Shown: piece after piece, positions 16,099 through 25,392 of the stretch | How the letters are laid out: each line of letters opens with the position of its first letter | Numbering within the stretch: position 1 is the stretch's first letter | From: Plantactinospora soyae | GTDB lineage: Bacteria > Actinomycetota > Actinomycetes > Mycobacteriales > Micromonosporaceae | Assembly: GCF_014874095.1 (NCBI RefSeq) | Contig: NZ_JADBEB010000001.1 | Span: 4,650,001-4,714,000, forward strand | Reading direction: 5' to 3' | Length of the DNA stretch: 64,000 bases | The notes under the pieces: model-generated | Databases searched by the model: none | The model's input: only the letters and a program-made list of their open reading frames with translations | What the model was told of the DNA's origin: nothing | Position numbers and translations under genes: made by a program

Positions 16099-16740
16099 AT
16101 GGTGACTGTCCTCAACCCCCGGCGTATCCGATCCGTTGCCGCGCTCGCCTTCGCGTGCGCGGCGGTCCTGCCGCTCACCGCGGCCTGCGGAGGAGGCGGC
16201 AACGAGCCTCCCCAGTGGGCCGACGGAGTGTCGGCCTCGGAGTCTCCGACCGTCCTTCCGACACCGACCGAGGTGGGCCCGACGACCTCGGCGCCGACTC
16301 CGACGGCGGTCCGGACCAGCCGACCCGCGACCACCACCAGCGCGCCGGCCAGCCGGCCACGGACGATGGGGCAACGGTCGACGCTCACGGTCAGCGTGTC
16401 CGGCGGGTTGGGCCAGTCCCGGGCGTTCACCGGCATCCACCAGGATGGCTGCGGCAATCCCAGTTGGGGACTGGTGACGGTCCGGGTGGGTAGCGCCGCC
16501 AACGTCTCGTCGGTGGCGTTCCGCTACCAGGTACGCACCCCGGTGCCGTTCAACGGCAGCGGATCCGCCCGGACACTCGGCGACGACCGGGGTTCCTGGC
16601 TCGCCAGCCTCGGGCCGTTCCGGGCCGATTCACGCAACTCGGCGGGCGGCACGATCAACGTCACCGCCGAGGCGAAGTTCAAGGACGGTTCCACCCGTAC
16701 CGCGAAGACCAGCACCTCGCTCAAGGCCTGCCGGCGCTGA
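16099..16740 (+). CDS. Secreted lipoprotein of unknown function
   Basis: 213 residues from ATG 16099; an in-frame ATG at 16063 is less likely. A signal peptide ends in the lipobox LTAAC with Cys about 30, so the protein is lipid-anchored outside the membrane. A Thr/Pro/Ser-rich linker (about 45-95) leads to a C-terminal beta-rich domain with SVSGGLGQ, a single Cys pair (DGCGNPS and the terminal KACRR) and FRYQVRTP. No enzymatic motif is seen. It could be an extracellular binding or structural protein. Confidence 0.75.
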   Translation: MVTVLNPRRIRSVAALAFACAAVLPLTAACGGGGNEPPQWADGVSASESPTVLPTPTEVGPTTSAPTPTAVRTSRPATTTSAPASRPRTMGQRSTLTVSVSGGLGQSRAFTGIHQDGCGNPSWGLVTVRVGSAANVSSVAFRYQVRTPVPFNGSGSARTLGDDRGSWLASLGPFRADSRNSAGGTINVTAEAKFKDGSTRTAKTSTSLKACRR

Positions 16741-16804
16741 CGTCCAGGTCGGCCGGCAATCACGCCATGGTCGGCGTCGACGGCTTGGGGCATGATCGGA
16801 GGCG

Positions 16805-17767
16805 ATGACCTTCGTATTGCACGAACCGGCCCGGCTCGACCTCTGTTACGACAGCCTCCTCGGGCTGTCGGTGGGCGACGCGCTCGGTGCCCAGTTCTTC
16901 ATGGTCGGGCGGTCGCTCGCCGAACTGGTCGCGGGACGCCCGCCGGCCGGTCCGTGGGAGTGGACCGACGACACCCACATGGCCTGCTCGGTGGTGACCG
17001 AACTCGCCGAGCACGGGACGATCGATCAGGAGCGGCTCGCCTCGGTCTTCGCGGACCGCTGCGAACCGTACCGCGGCTACGGGGCGGGCGCGGTGGTGAT
17101 CCTGCACCAGATCCGGGACGGCGTGCCGTGGCGGGAGGCGGCCGGTGCCGCGTTCGGCGGCGAGGGTTCCTGCGGCAACGGCGCGGCGATGCGGGTCGCC
17201 CCGCTCGGCGCGTACCACGCGGACCGGCCGCACCGGGCCGCCGAGCAGGCGATCCTGTCGGCCGAGGTCACCCACGCACATCCGGAGGGGATCGCCGGGG
17301 CGATCCTGGTCGCGGTCGCCGCCTCGGTCGCCGCCGCCGCCCGGCTCACCGGCGTACGCCCGTCCGCGTCCGCGTTCTTCGACCGACTCCAGCCGTACCT
17401 GCTGGACGGGGAGGTACGCCGGGGGATGGAGCGGGCCCGGCGGCTGCTGGAGCGGCGGTCGGCGGAGCCGGTGACGGTGGAGGAGGCGGCGTACGACCTC
17501 GGCAACGGGTCCCGGGTCACCGCCCAGGACACGGTTCCGTTCGCGCTCTGGGTCGCCGCCACCCGCCTGGCGGACTATCCGGCCGCGATCACCGCGTGCG
17601 TGGCGGCCGGCGGGGACGTCGACACGACCGGGGCGATCGTCGGTGGCGTCGTGGCGGCGTACACCGGGATCGGGGATCGTCCGGAGGCGGTCGGCGTACC
17701 GGCGGCGTGGCTGGCCGCCCGCGAGGAGTTGCCGGCCTGGGCCGACCGGAACGCGGCCCGGTCCTAG
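16805..17767 (+). CDS. ADP-ribosylglycohydrolase-family protein
   Basis: A 320-residue DraG-type hydrolase. It contains both metal-binding signatures: WTDDTHMACSV (about residues 56-66) and GGDVDTTGAIVGGVVAAYTGI (about 262-282). These hold two Mg/Mn ions in enzymes that remove ADP-ribose from proteins or small molecules. GDALG near residue 29 and GNGAAMRVAPLGAY near 123 also fit the family. A GGAGG site precedes the ATG. There is no partner ADP-ribosyltransferase in the window, so the target is unknown. Confidence 0.9.
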   Translation: MTFVLHEPARLDLCYDSLLGLSVGDALGAQFFMVGRSLAELVAGRPPAGPWEWTDDTHMACSVVTELAEHGTIDQERLASVFADRCEPYRGYGAGAVVILHQIRDGVPWREAAGAAFGGEGSCGNGAAMRVAPLGAYHADRPHRAAEQAILSAEVTHAHPEGIAGAILVAVAASVAAAARLTGVRPSASAFFDRLQPYLLDGEVRRGMERARRLLERRSAEPVTVEEAAYDLGNGSRVTAQDTVPFALWVAATRLADYPAAITACVAAGGDVDTTGAIVGGVVAAYTGIGDRPEAVGVPAAWLAAREELPAWADRNAARS

Positions 17768-17836
17768 CCCCCTTCCGACCCGCCGCCGCGGGCGGCGAAT
17801 TTCGCTCCCCGCACCGATACCTGTCAACATCGTCCG

Positions 17837-18331
17837 GTGGACGTCATCGAGCGCAACGTCGTACGGGCCGTGGTGCTGGATCAGCATGACTGCGTGCTGC
17901 TGTTCCACACCCGTGACCCGCACTACCCCGAACTGGGGACCTGGTGGGAGCTGCCCGGCGGCGGGATCGAGCCGGGCGAGACGTACCGCGAGGCGGTGGT
18001 GCGGGAACTGGCGGAGGAGACCGGCATCCGGATCACCGCTGAGCAGGTGGGCACCCCGAGCTGGCGGCGACGGGCGACGTTCCGGTACCGGGGCCACCGG
18101 CGGATCAACAACGAGGTGGTCGTGCTGGTCCGGCTGCCGACGGCCGGACCGGAGGTGGTCGGCGACTCCCGCGTCGAGTTCGAGGACGAGGACTACTTCG
18201 ACCACCGCTGGTACCCCGTGGCCGAGGTGCTCGCCAGCACCGAGCAGTTCTATCCACGCCAACTGCCCGGACTGCTCGGGCCCTTCCTCGCCGGCGAGGA
18301 GATCGACGAGCCGTACGAGGAATGGTCCTGA
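17837..18331 (+). CDS. NUDIX hydrolase
   Basis: 164 residues from GTG 17837. The Nudix box GGGIEPGETYREAVVRELAEETG (about residues 40-62; consensus G-x5-E-x7-R-E-x2-E-E) is intact, with Mg-binding glutamates. The N-terminus VVRAVVLDQHDCVLLFHTR and the tail EVLASTEQFYPRQLPGLL fit small NTP or pyrophosphate hydrolases. No substrate can be named. It ends 37 bases before the convergent large HEAT-like gene. Confidence 0.9.
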   Translation: MDVIERNVVRAVVLDQHDCVLLFHTRDPHYPELGTWWELPGGGIEPGETYREAVVRELAEETGIRITAEQVGTPSWRRRATFRYRGHRRINNEVVVLVRLPTAGPEVVGDSRVEFEDEDYFDHRWYPVAEVLASTEQFYPRQLPGLLGPFLAGEEIDEPYEEWS

Positions 18332-18368
18332 ACATCCGGCCCGCGGGCTGCCGGCGGCGCCGTACGCC

Positions 18369-21300
18369 TCAGCGCGGCGGCAGCGCGGTCAGCCAGGCCG
18401 GCTCGGCGAGGTCAGGGTCCTCGGACTCCCGCCAGCCGAGCACGATCTGCCGCCACGGCTCGGCCCACCGGTTCTGCGCGCCCACCAACTCGACGAGGTC
18501 GACGGCGAGCCGGATGGCGACGGTGCCGCCCGCGTTCTCCAGCCAGCGGACCAGTGCCAGTGCCTGCTCCGTTGGCACCGGCTCCTCCGGCGAGTACCAG
18601 CTCGGTGTGACGATCCGGGTGGCCCGTTCGTCGACCGTACCCAGGTAGCGAGCCCACCGGTCCGGATCGGCGTTTCCGTGGGCGAGTGCCCGCATCGCGG
18701 CGTAGCAGGCGCATCGGGCGGCGGCCCGGGGCAGTCGCGCCTGGACGAGCGGATCGACCAGCACATCCAGGTGGTCCGGAGGAAGCCATGACCACGACCG
18801 GACCAGGCCGGCCAGCCGGCGCCGGCCCGGCTCGGTCGTCGGCCCGGACAGTCCGCGCACCACGGCGGTCCAGGCACCGGCCATCGGCGGTTCGGTCACC
18901 CTCCTGGCCAGCAGGAGGCAGCCGTCGTCCCAGACGTCGTCCAGGGTGGCGGGGTCGGTGAGCAGCGCGACCAGCGGCGCGGACCCGGCCGTTCCGTGCG
19001 GCAGCCACTTCCCGTACCCGGTGAGGGCCGGTCGGACCACCGCCGGATCGTGGTGCCGGATCGCGGCGGCCAGGAAATCCGCGTACGCGCCGCGGGCCGG
19101 CCCCCCGACGACATCGGGCCGGGCGTCGAGTACGACGTCCCGGACGGCCGGCTCGGTCAGGAACGCCGCGAGTCGGGTCGGCACCTCCGGGTCCCCGATC
19201 CAGCGCAGCAACTCGCCCGCCGTGGCGGCCCGGACGTCGCGGTGCAGGTTCGGCTGGTCCCAGACGGCGAGCAGCAGATCCCGGACCCCGGTCGACGGGA
19301 TCTGTGCCACCGCCCGTACCGCACCCTTGCGGGAACCCACGCTGGCCCGCTCGTCCAGCACGACGCGTCGGCACACCTCCAGCGCCGCCGACTCCGGCAA
19401 CCGGGTGACCATCCGCCGTACGCCGGTCATCGCCGCCCGGCCCCGTACGCCGGCCAGCGGCGCCGCGGCCAGCAGTTCGGGCAGCGCGGATCCGGGGTCG
19501 GCCCCCCGGCCGAGCCCGGTCAGCGCGGCGGCCGCCACCGGATGCAACTCGGAGCGGCACAGCCGCAGCAGGGTGCTCGGTTCGGTGATCCGTTCCGTCG
19601 CGGCGACCCGGATCGGCAGTGCGGCGTCCTCATCGTCGGCTATCCCGGCGAGCAGTAGCTGCCAGCGTCGCGCCTGGGCCGGGCGCCACCGCCGGGACGC
19701 GGCGGTGGGCACACCGGGCAGCCACCCGTGGCCGGGAACCGGGGTCGTGATCCGGTCCAGCAGCAGGTCGACCAGGTCGGTCCGGCGGGTCGCGACGAGC
19801 GGGGCGCACACCAGCAGCGCCGGCTGCGCGCCCTCGGCCGCGACGACGCCGACCCGGCCGTCCCGGTCGGGGCCGGTGCCGAGCCACAACCGGGCGGCGG
19901 TCGCCGCCGTCGGCTCCTGGTCCGACCGGAACGCGGCAGCCGACCTCGACCGGGCGCTGCCGCCGGTCGGGGCGACGGCCTGGCCGGCGGAGCGCCAGAG
20001 TGCGCCGAGTGCGGCGTCGAGTTCGGGCAGTGCCGGCAGATGGCGGCCGAGCAACCGGCCGGCGGCCAGTACGGTCGCCGGCCGGCCGCGTTCCGGCCGG
20101 ACCAGCGCCGAGATCGCCACCGCCGCCCCGGCGGTCAGCCGGAGCGGGGCGGTCCCCTCCTGCCGGTCGTCGGCGCCGGCCTGGAGCAGCAGCGTCAGCG
20201 CGTCGGCGGCGCGGGAGAACTCTCCCTCGGCCGCGGCCCGTTCGACCACCCGGACCAGCCAGCAGGTGAGTGCCGCCACGGTGTCGGGGGTGCTGTCGGC
20301 GGACTGCACGACGGCCACGGTGGCCGCCCGGAGCACCGGGAGCGGCACGGCCGCCAGCAGCGACGAGGGGGTCCGGGCCGCCCGGCGCAGGGCGACGGTC
20401 CGGACCTCCTCCTGGTCGTGCCAGGCGCGCTCGGCCCGATCCAGGATCCGGACGTACGCCTCCGGATCGCCGTGCCACTGCGCGCAGTCGAGCAGGGCGG
20501 GCCAGGCGACCATCCGTACGCCGTGTCCCGCGGCACCGGCCTGGACCAGCAACTCCTCCTCGACGTCCGGCAGCGGCATCAGCCGGAGCAACCGGAGCAG
20601 CTCGGTCGGCGGAGCCTCGCGCCGCTGGCGGGCCAGGATCGGTCGGAGCAGTTCGGCGCGGTCCGCCGGATCCAGCGTGCCGATCTCGGCGGTCGGAACT
20701 TCGTAGACCCCGGTGGTCGGGGCGACGGAGGCGGCCACGATCCGGCGCCGTTCGGAGGGCGGTAGCAGGGCCAGCAGCGGGTGGATCCCGTCGGACCGGC
20801 CCTCGCCCATCCAGTCGTCCGGCTGGACGAAGAAGGCGGCGGCGAGCTCGGCGATCTCGGCGGGGTCGAGCCGCCGTACCGCGCGTTCCACCGACCGGGG
20901 TAGCCGCTGGGACCGCAGGAAGAGCCCGGTCAGCCGGTCCCGGCGGACGATCTCCAGTACGGCGCGCGGCCGGGCGAGCAGGGTCGTGGTCGCCTGTTCA
21001 ATCAACTTCCTCGGAGCGCGTTCCAGCAGCAGCAGGATCGCCTCGGGTGAACGTCGGGCGAGCACCCGGACCACCTGCGTGCGGGGCCACAGGGCGTCGC
21101 CGGCCTGCCCCGTCGCGACGGCTTCAGCGACCGCCAGTGGTGCGGTCCGGGCCAGGCGCCGGAGCAGTCCCGGCGGCGGGGACAGCCGGGGCAGCCATCG
21201 GGCGACCAGGTCGGGGGAGCAGGCGGGCAGCAGGGCGGCGATGTCCAGGTCACCGAACCGTCGGGCCACCTCCGGCAGCAACCGGTCGGCCAGTGCCCAG

Positions 21301-21677
21301 CGCCGGGAACGGCGCAGGATCCCGTACGTGTTCCGGCGGACCGCCAACGTCGCGTCCAGGGCCAGCCCGGCGAGTACCTCGTCCGGCACCGGCAGGCGTC
21401 CGGCGGCGGCGAGCGCCCGGGATCGGAGCAGCGGATCCGCCAGCGCGGCGACCAGCCGGTCGACGTCCCGGCGGGCCACCGCGAGGAAGAGTCCGGTGTG
21501 CCGGTCGTCGTCGTTCCCGGCGTCCAGTAGGGCGTGCAGCCCGGCGAACGTCTCGGCGGTCAGTTCCCGCCCGAGTACGGCCAGCGCCCGCATCCGAGCC
21601 GGGAACGGGGCGGTGCCGTACCGGTCGAGCCGCTCGAACGCCTCGTCGACGGCAGGGGATCGGTACGCGGCAGCCAT
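18369..21677 (-). CDS. Very large HEAT-like helical-repeat protein, unknown function
   Basis: 1102 residues with no signal peptide or membrane helix. It consists throughout of Leu/Ala/Arg-rich paired helices resembling HEAT repeats (for example DPLLRSRALAAAGRLPVPDE, DATLAVRRNTYGILRRSRRW and a later ERITEPSTLLRLCRSELHPVAAAAL), suggesting a long solenoid. I see no nucleotide-binding or catalytic motif. The ATG is at 21677, with GATCAT seven bases upstream, compatible with leaderless transcription. Proteins of this kind occur as singletons in Micromonosporaceae and Streptomyces, possibly as scaffolds. Codon use matches the neighbours, so there is no sign of recent transfer. Confidence 0.75.
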   Translation of the reverse strand: MAAAYRSPAVDEAFERLDRYGTAPFPARMRALAVLGRELTAETFAGLHALLDAGNDDDRHTGLFLAVARRDVDRLVAALADPLLRSRALAAAGRLPVPDEVLAGLALDATLAVRRNTYGILRRSRRWALADRLLPEVARRFGDLDIAALLPACSPDLVARWLPRLSPPPGLLRRLARTAPLAVAEAVATGQAGDALWPRTQVVRVLARRSPEAILLLLERAPRKLIEQATTTLLARPRAVLEIVRRDRLTGLFLRSQRLPRSVERAVRRLDPAEIAELAAAFFVQPDDWMGEGRSDGIHPLLALLPPSERRRIVAASVAPTTGVYEVPTAEIGTLDPADRAELLRPILARQRREAPPTELLRLLRLMPLPDVEEELLVQAGAAGHGVRMVAWPALLDCAQWHGDPEAYVRILDRAERAWHDQEEVRTVALRRAARTPSSLLAAVPLPVLRAATVAVVQSADSTPDTVAALTCWLVRVVERAAAEGEFSRAADALTLLLQAGADDRQEGTAPLRLTAGAAVAISALVRPERGRPATVLAAGRLLGRHLPALPELDAALGALWRSAGQAVAPTGGSARSRSAAAFRSDQEPTAATAARLWLGTGPDRDGRVGVVAAEGAQPALLVCAPLVATRRTDLVDLLLDRITTPVPGHGWLPGVPTAASRRWRPAQARRWQLLLAGIADDEDAALPIRVAATERITEPSTLLRLCRSELHPVAAAALTGLGRGADPGSALPELLAAAPLAGVRGRAAMTGVRRMVTRLPESAALEVCRRVVLDERASVGSRKGAVRAVAQIPSTGVRDLLLAVWDQPNLHRDVRAATAGELLRWIGDPEVPTRLAAFLTEPAVRDVVLDARPDVVGGPARGAYADFLAAAIRHHDPAVVRPALTGYGKWLPHGTAGSAPLVALLTDPATLDDVWDDGCLLLARRVTEPPMAGAWTAVVRGLSGPTTEPGRRRLAGLVRSWSWLPPDHLDVLVDPLVQARLPRAAARCACYAAMRALAHGNADPDRWARYLGTVDERATRIVTPSWYSPEEPVPTEQALALVRWLENAGGTVAIRLAVDLVELVGAQNRWAEPWRQIVLGWRESEDPDLAEPAWLTALPPR

Positions 21678-21721
21678 GGCGCCGATGATCGCATCCGCCC
21701 GCCATGTAGGCCTGAGGTGTT

Positions 21722-21769
21722 AGGAAGGGCCCCTTCTTCTACAGAAAACGATAAGAAGGGGCCCTTCCT
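21722..21769. terminator. Strong bidirectional hairpin, 17-bp perfect stem
   Basis: AGGAAGGGCCCCTTCTT (21722-21738) is perfectly complementary to AAGAAGGGGCCCTTCCT (21753-21769) around a 14-base loop. It sits 6 bases after the glucanase stop. Each arm is itself nearly palindromic (AAGGGGCCCTT), so it may also cruciform. I recall closely similar hairpins scattered through Micromonospora genomes as terminators. Confidence 0.85.
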
Positions 21770-21774
21770 TGCAC

Positions 21775-24700
21775 TTAGGGGTTGACGGTGATGGTGAAGG
21801 TGGACGTGGTGTTCCGGATGTTCTGGTAGTTGTTGCTCAGCCGGAGGTTGTTGAAGACCGCCGTGCCGCGCGCCGGGCCCTGGCCGGGCTCGGGCATCTC
21901 GTTGGCCCAGATGCCGAACCCGGACTTGGCGTCGTACGCGTCACCGCTGCGCTGCGCCCCACTGATCGAGACGTTGGTGAATATCGTGTCGGTGACCGAG
22001 TTCTGTGGCTGACCGCCCACGTAGTTGGTCTGGAACATGATGCCGTGGTAGGTCGGGTCCACGATGTCGATGTCACTGACCCGGATCGCCCGCATCTCCT
22101 TCGAGGCGGCGAAGACCCATATCGCGGGGAAGGTCTGCGCGCCCCAGAAGTGGCCGCCGGACCGGACTATCGAGGCGTTCTCGATCCGGGTCAGCCCCGG
22201 CCCGAAGCCGACGAACGGGTATCCGAAGTCCAGCGAGCTGATCGTGATTCCGGAGTAGACGAGCTGGTCGGCGATGTACATGTTGCGGAAGACGTTGTCC
22301 TGTCCGCCGTACACCGCCACGCCCGCCGCCCGCCAGGTCAGCGTCGCCGTCAGGTTCTCGAAGACGTTGCCGGTGTTCGCCCCGCCGCCGGAGTCGGTCG
22401 CGGAGAAGAGCGCGAACGCGTCGTCGCCGTTGCCGCGTCCCTCGACGTTGCTGACCAGGTTGTTCGTGCTGCCGTTGGTCATGTTGATCGCGTCGGCGAA
22501 GGTGTTGCGGATCCGCGAGTTCTTGATCGTGATGTTGCTGACGTGCACGCCCCAGAACATGCAGACGGTGTGCTCGACCCAGACGTTGTCGAAGGTCAGG
22601 TTCTGCACGTTCGACAGCTCACCCCAGACCTTGCCGGGGCCGTCGATCCGGTTGACGTAGTTGCCGAAGAAGGCGATGTGCTCGAAGGACGAGCCGTTCG
22701 CCGTGCCCTCCACCCGGAAGCCGGCATCGGTGTTCTCCTGGCCCGGCGGCGTGGTGAACCGGGTGTACCACATGCCGGCGCCGACCACCTTTACCGCCTT
22801 GCCGTACACCTGGAACTTGTTCGAGGTGCTGTAGGTGCCGGCCGGCAGGTACACCCCGACCAGGTTGCCGGTGGTGTCCATCCGGACCCGGTCCAAAGCG
22901 CTCTGCACGTCGGAGTGGCTGGTGCTGGCCGGCGTGGTGTAGCGGGCCGGGTCGGGGTTCGCCCGGGGCGAGACCTGTTCGAGGTTGACGAAGTCGATCG
23001 CGTACGTCGTGTTGTTGGCCGGGTCCTTCTGGAGCCGGATCCGGCTGCCGGCCGGGATCGACGAGTTGAGCAGCACGTTCGCCTCGTCGTAGATGTGCCG
23101 GGGTCCACCCGAGCCGGGCGAGTTGGTCGGCTGCGCCTCGTTGCCGTACAGCCAGGCGTACCGGCTGGTCAGGTCGATCGCCTTGTGGAAGGCGCCGTCG
23201 ACGTAGATGTTCAGCGTCGAGTTGGCTCCGCCGCCGCCCGGGGCGTCCGGAATGGAGAACCGGGTGACCAGGGTGTTGGTGGGCGCCCGGGTGGTCCACT
23301 CGACGTAGGCACCGTTGCTGTTCAGGGTCACCGCGCGCCGGCCGGAGGCCTCACCGGCGAGGTCGCCGACGATCCGGTTCGGTCCGACGGTCGCCGCGCC
23401 GCCGCCGAGTACGCCGTCCTCGGCCTCGTACATCTCGTACGGCATGTTCGCGCCGCGCCCGACGAAGAACGGGGTGTCGCTGGTGTTGTTGGCCTGCTTC
23501 ACCGGCAACTCGTTCGCGTCGGCGGCGAGCACCGTCCGGACCGTGTACCGGCCGTTGGCCGCGGTCCAGGTGCCGAGGCTCACCGGTGCGGTGCTGGCCC
23601 CGGCGGCGATGGCGCCGCTGTACGAGCCGGTCAGCGTCCGGACCGTCGCACCGGTGGCGTTGAGCACGTTCACCGTGATGCCGTGCGCGCCGCCGGCCGA
23701 GGCGACCGTGCCCTGGTTGCGGATCGCCACCGAGAAGGTGACCGTCTGGCCGTTCGCCGGGGTGCTCGGTGACCAGCTCGGAACGGCGACCAGGTCCGAG
23801 CTGGCCACCGGGGAGACGGTCAGCGGGGACGGGTTGGTGAAGCTGTTGTTCGTCTCGCTCTGCTCGACGACGGCGTTCGACTCGTCGACCTTGGCGGTCA
23901 ACTGGTAGCTGCCGGCGTTGCGCGGGCCGGCGTTGGCGGTGACGGTGCTGCTGGCCCCGGCCGCGAGCCCGCCGACGGCGGCGGTGCCGACCAGGGTCGT
24001 ACCCAGGTAGAAGTTGACGTTGGTCGCGCCGGACGCCGCGGTGCCGGCGTTGCGGACCGTGGCCGAGACGGTGATCGCGGTGGTCTCGACCGGGGCGGCC
24101 GGGCTCCAGGTGGCGGCGGTGACCGTCAGGTCCGGGTTCGGTGCCGGCACCCCGAGGACCTGGAACTCGGCGACCTGTCCGGCCGGGGCTCCGCTGTTCG
24201 AGGTGATCGACAGCCGTACGTCGGCGACGCTGCCGCTGACCGGGATGGTGACGCTGTTGCCACTGGCCGGGTTGAAGTTGTGCAGCGTCGCCGCCGCCAG
24301 GGAGGTGAACGACGAGGAGCTCTGCTCGCGGCCGAGCACCTGGATGGTCTGGCTACGCGGGCCCCAGGACGAGTCCGGGTTCAGCCGGACGACCACCGAG
24401 CTGACGGTGGCGTTCGCGCCGAGCTGCACGGTGAGCGCACTCGGGTACGCCCCACCGGCGCCCTCCCAGTAGGTCGCCAGGTTGTCGTCGTTGGCGTTGG
24501 TGGCGACGAAGGTGTGCACCGTCGACGAGGCGGTGATCGGCCGGCCCAGTGCCAGGTTTGTGCCGGTCGGCCCACCGGTTCCGGTCCGGGTGACGGTGTT
24601 GCTGTTCCCCGACACGTTGCCGGCGGCGTCCCGGGCCCGCACCTGGTACGTCACCGTCGCGGTGGCCGGCTGGCTGTCCGTGTACGTCAGCACGTTGCCG

Positions 24701-25392
24701 ACGTTGGCCCGGAGCGTGCCGTTGGCGTAGACGTCGTACCCGGCCACTCCGGTGTTGTCGCTGGCGGCGGACCAGGTCAACCGGATCTGCCCGCTGGCCG
24801 GCTGGGTGTAGGCCAGGTTCGTCGGCGCGGTCGGTGCCTGGTTGTCGGGGCCGCCGGTCGGGCCGTGCACCTCGAATTCGGAGAGCTGGGCGGACGGCCA
24901 GCCGGTGTTGGCGGTGACGTGCAGCCGCAGGAACCGGGTGTTGGTCGTGGGCAGCGTGATGGTGACGGTGTTGCCGCTGGCCGGATTGAAGGTGTAGCCG
25001 GTGGCGGCGACCAGGGTGCTGAACGTGGTCCCGTTGTTGCTGTTCTGCACCGACAGGGTCTGGGTCCGGGTGCCCCAGCCGGTCGGCAGCTTGAGCACGA
25101 GCCGGTTCACGTCGGCGGCGGTCCCGAGGTCGGCCTGGATCCACTGTGGAAAGGCGTTGCTGTTGCTCTCCCAGTAGCTCGCCTGGTTGCCGTCGTCGGT
25201 GTTGCTCGCCGGGTACTCCGGGTGCGAACTGCTGGCCGTCATGGTCGCGGGGACGGCGGCGATCTCGGCCCGCTGTGCCGGGTTGTCGGGGCGGGCCGAG
25301 GCGGAGGTCGGAAAGAGCGATCCGGCGACCACGACCAGTCCGGTGGCGAGCGTCGCCGCGATCAGGCGCGGCCTTACCTGCTGCTGTCTCAT
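21775..25392 (-). CDS. Secreted multimodular GH87-type alpha-1,3-glucanase (mutanase)
   Basis: 1205 residues from ATG 25392, chosen for the AAGGGA site and the signal peptide (MRQQQVRPRLIAATLATG ... SASA). Modules in order: F5/8-type discoidin CBM (about 45-178), FN3 (180-270), second discoidin CBM (272-405), two CARDB-like domains (410-645), a CBM6/35-like domain starting YEMYEAEDG (about 650-790) and a right-handed beta-helix catalytic domain (795-1205). In the helix, FADAIN and GNGDDAFA place three Asp at spacing 0/+23/+24, as I recall for GH87 catalytic aspartates. It would hydrolyse fungal or bacterial alpha-1,3-glucan outside the cell. A dextran-degrading or pectate-lyase-like specificity is the alternative. 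Confidence 0.8.
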   Translation of the reverse strand: MRQQQVRPRLIAATLATGLVVVAGSLFPTSASARPDNPAQRAEIAAVPATMTASSSHPEYPASNTDDGNQASYWESNSNAFPQWIQADLGTAADVNRLVLKLPTGWGTRTQTLSVQNSNNGTTFSTLVAATGYTFNPASGNTVTITLPTTNTRFLRLHVTANTGWPSAQLSEFEVHGPTGGPDNQAPTAPTNLAYTQPASGQIRLTWSAASDNTGVAGYDVYANGTLRANVGNVLTYTDSQPATATVTYQVRARDAAGNVSGNSNTVTRTGTGGPTGTNLALGRPITASSTVHTFVATNANDDNLATYWEGAGGAYPSALTVQLGANATVSSVVVRLNPDSSWGPRSQTIQVLGREQSSSSFTSLAAATLHNFNPASGNSVTIPVSGSVADVRLSITSNSGAPAGQVAEFQVLGVPAPNPDLTVTAATWSPAAPVETTAITVSATVRNAGTAASGATNVNFYLGTTLVGTAAVGGLAAGASSTVTANAGPRNAGSYQLTAKVDESNAVVEQSETNNSFTNPSPLTVSPVASSDLVAVPSWSPSTPANGQTVTFSVAIRNQGTVASAGGAHGITVNVLNATGATVRTLTGSYSGAIAAGASTAPVSLGTWTAANGRYTVRTVLAADANELPVKQANNTSDTPFFVGRGANMPYEMYEAEDGVLGGGAATVGPNRIVGDLAGEASGRRAVTLNSNGAYVEWTTRAPTNTLVTRFSIPDAPGGGGANSTLNIYVDGAFHKAIDLTSRYAWLYGNEAQPTNSPGSGGPRHIYDEANVLLNSSIPAGSRIRLQKDPANNTTYAIDFVNLEQVSPRANPDPARYTTPASTSHSDVQSALDRVRMDTTGNLVGVYLPAGTYSTSNKFQVYGKAVKVVGAGMWYTRFTTPPGQENTDAGFRVEGTANGSSFEHIAFFGNYVNRIDGPGKVWGELSNVQNLTFDNVWVEHTVCMFWGVHVSNITIKNSRIRNTFADAINMTNGSTNNLVSNVEGRGNGDDAFALFSATDSGGGANTGNVFENLTATLTWRAAGVAVYGGQDNVFRNMYIADQLVYSGITISSLDFGYPFVGFGPGLTRIENASIVRSGGHFWGAQTFPAIWVFAASKEMRAIRVSDIDIVDPTYHGIMFQTNYVGGQPQNSVTDTIFTNVSISGAQRSGDAYDAKSGFGIWANEMPEPGQGPARGTAVFNNLRLSNNYQNIRNTTSTFTITVNP

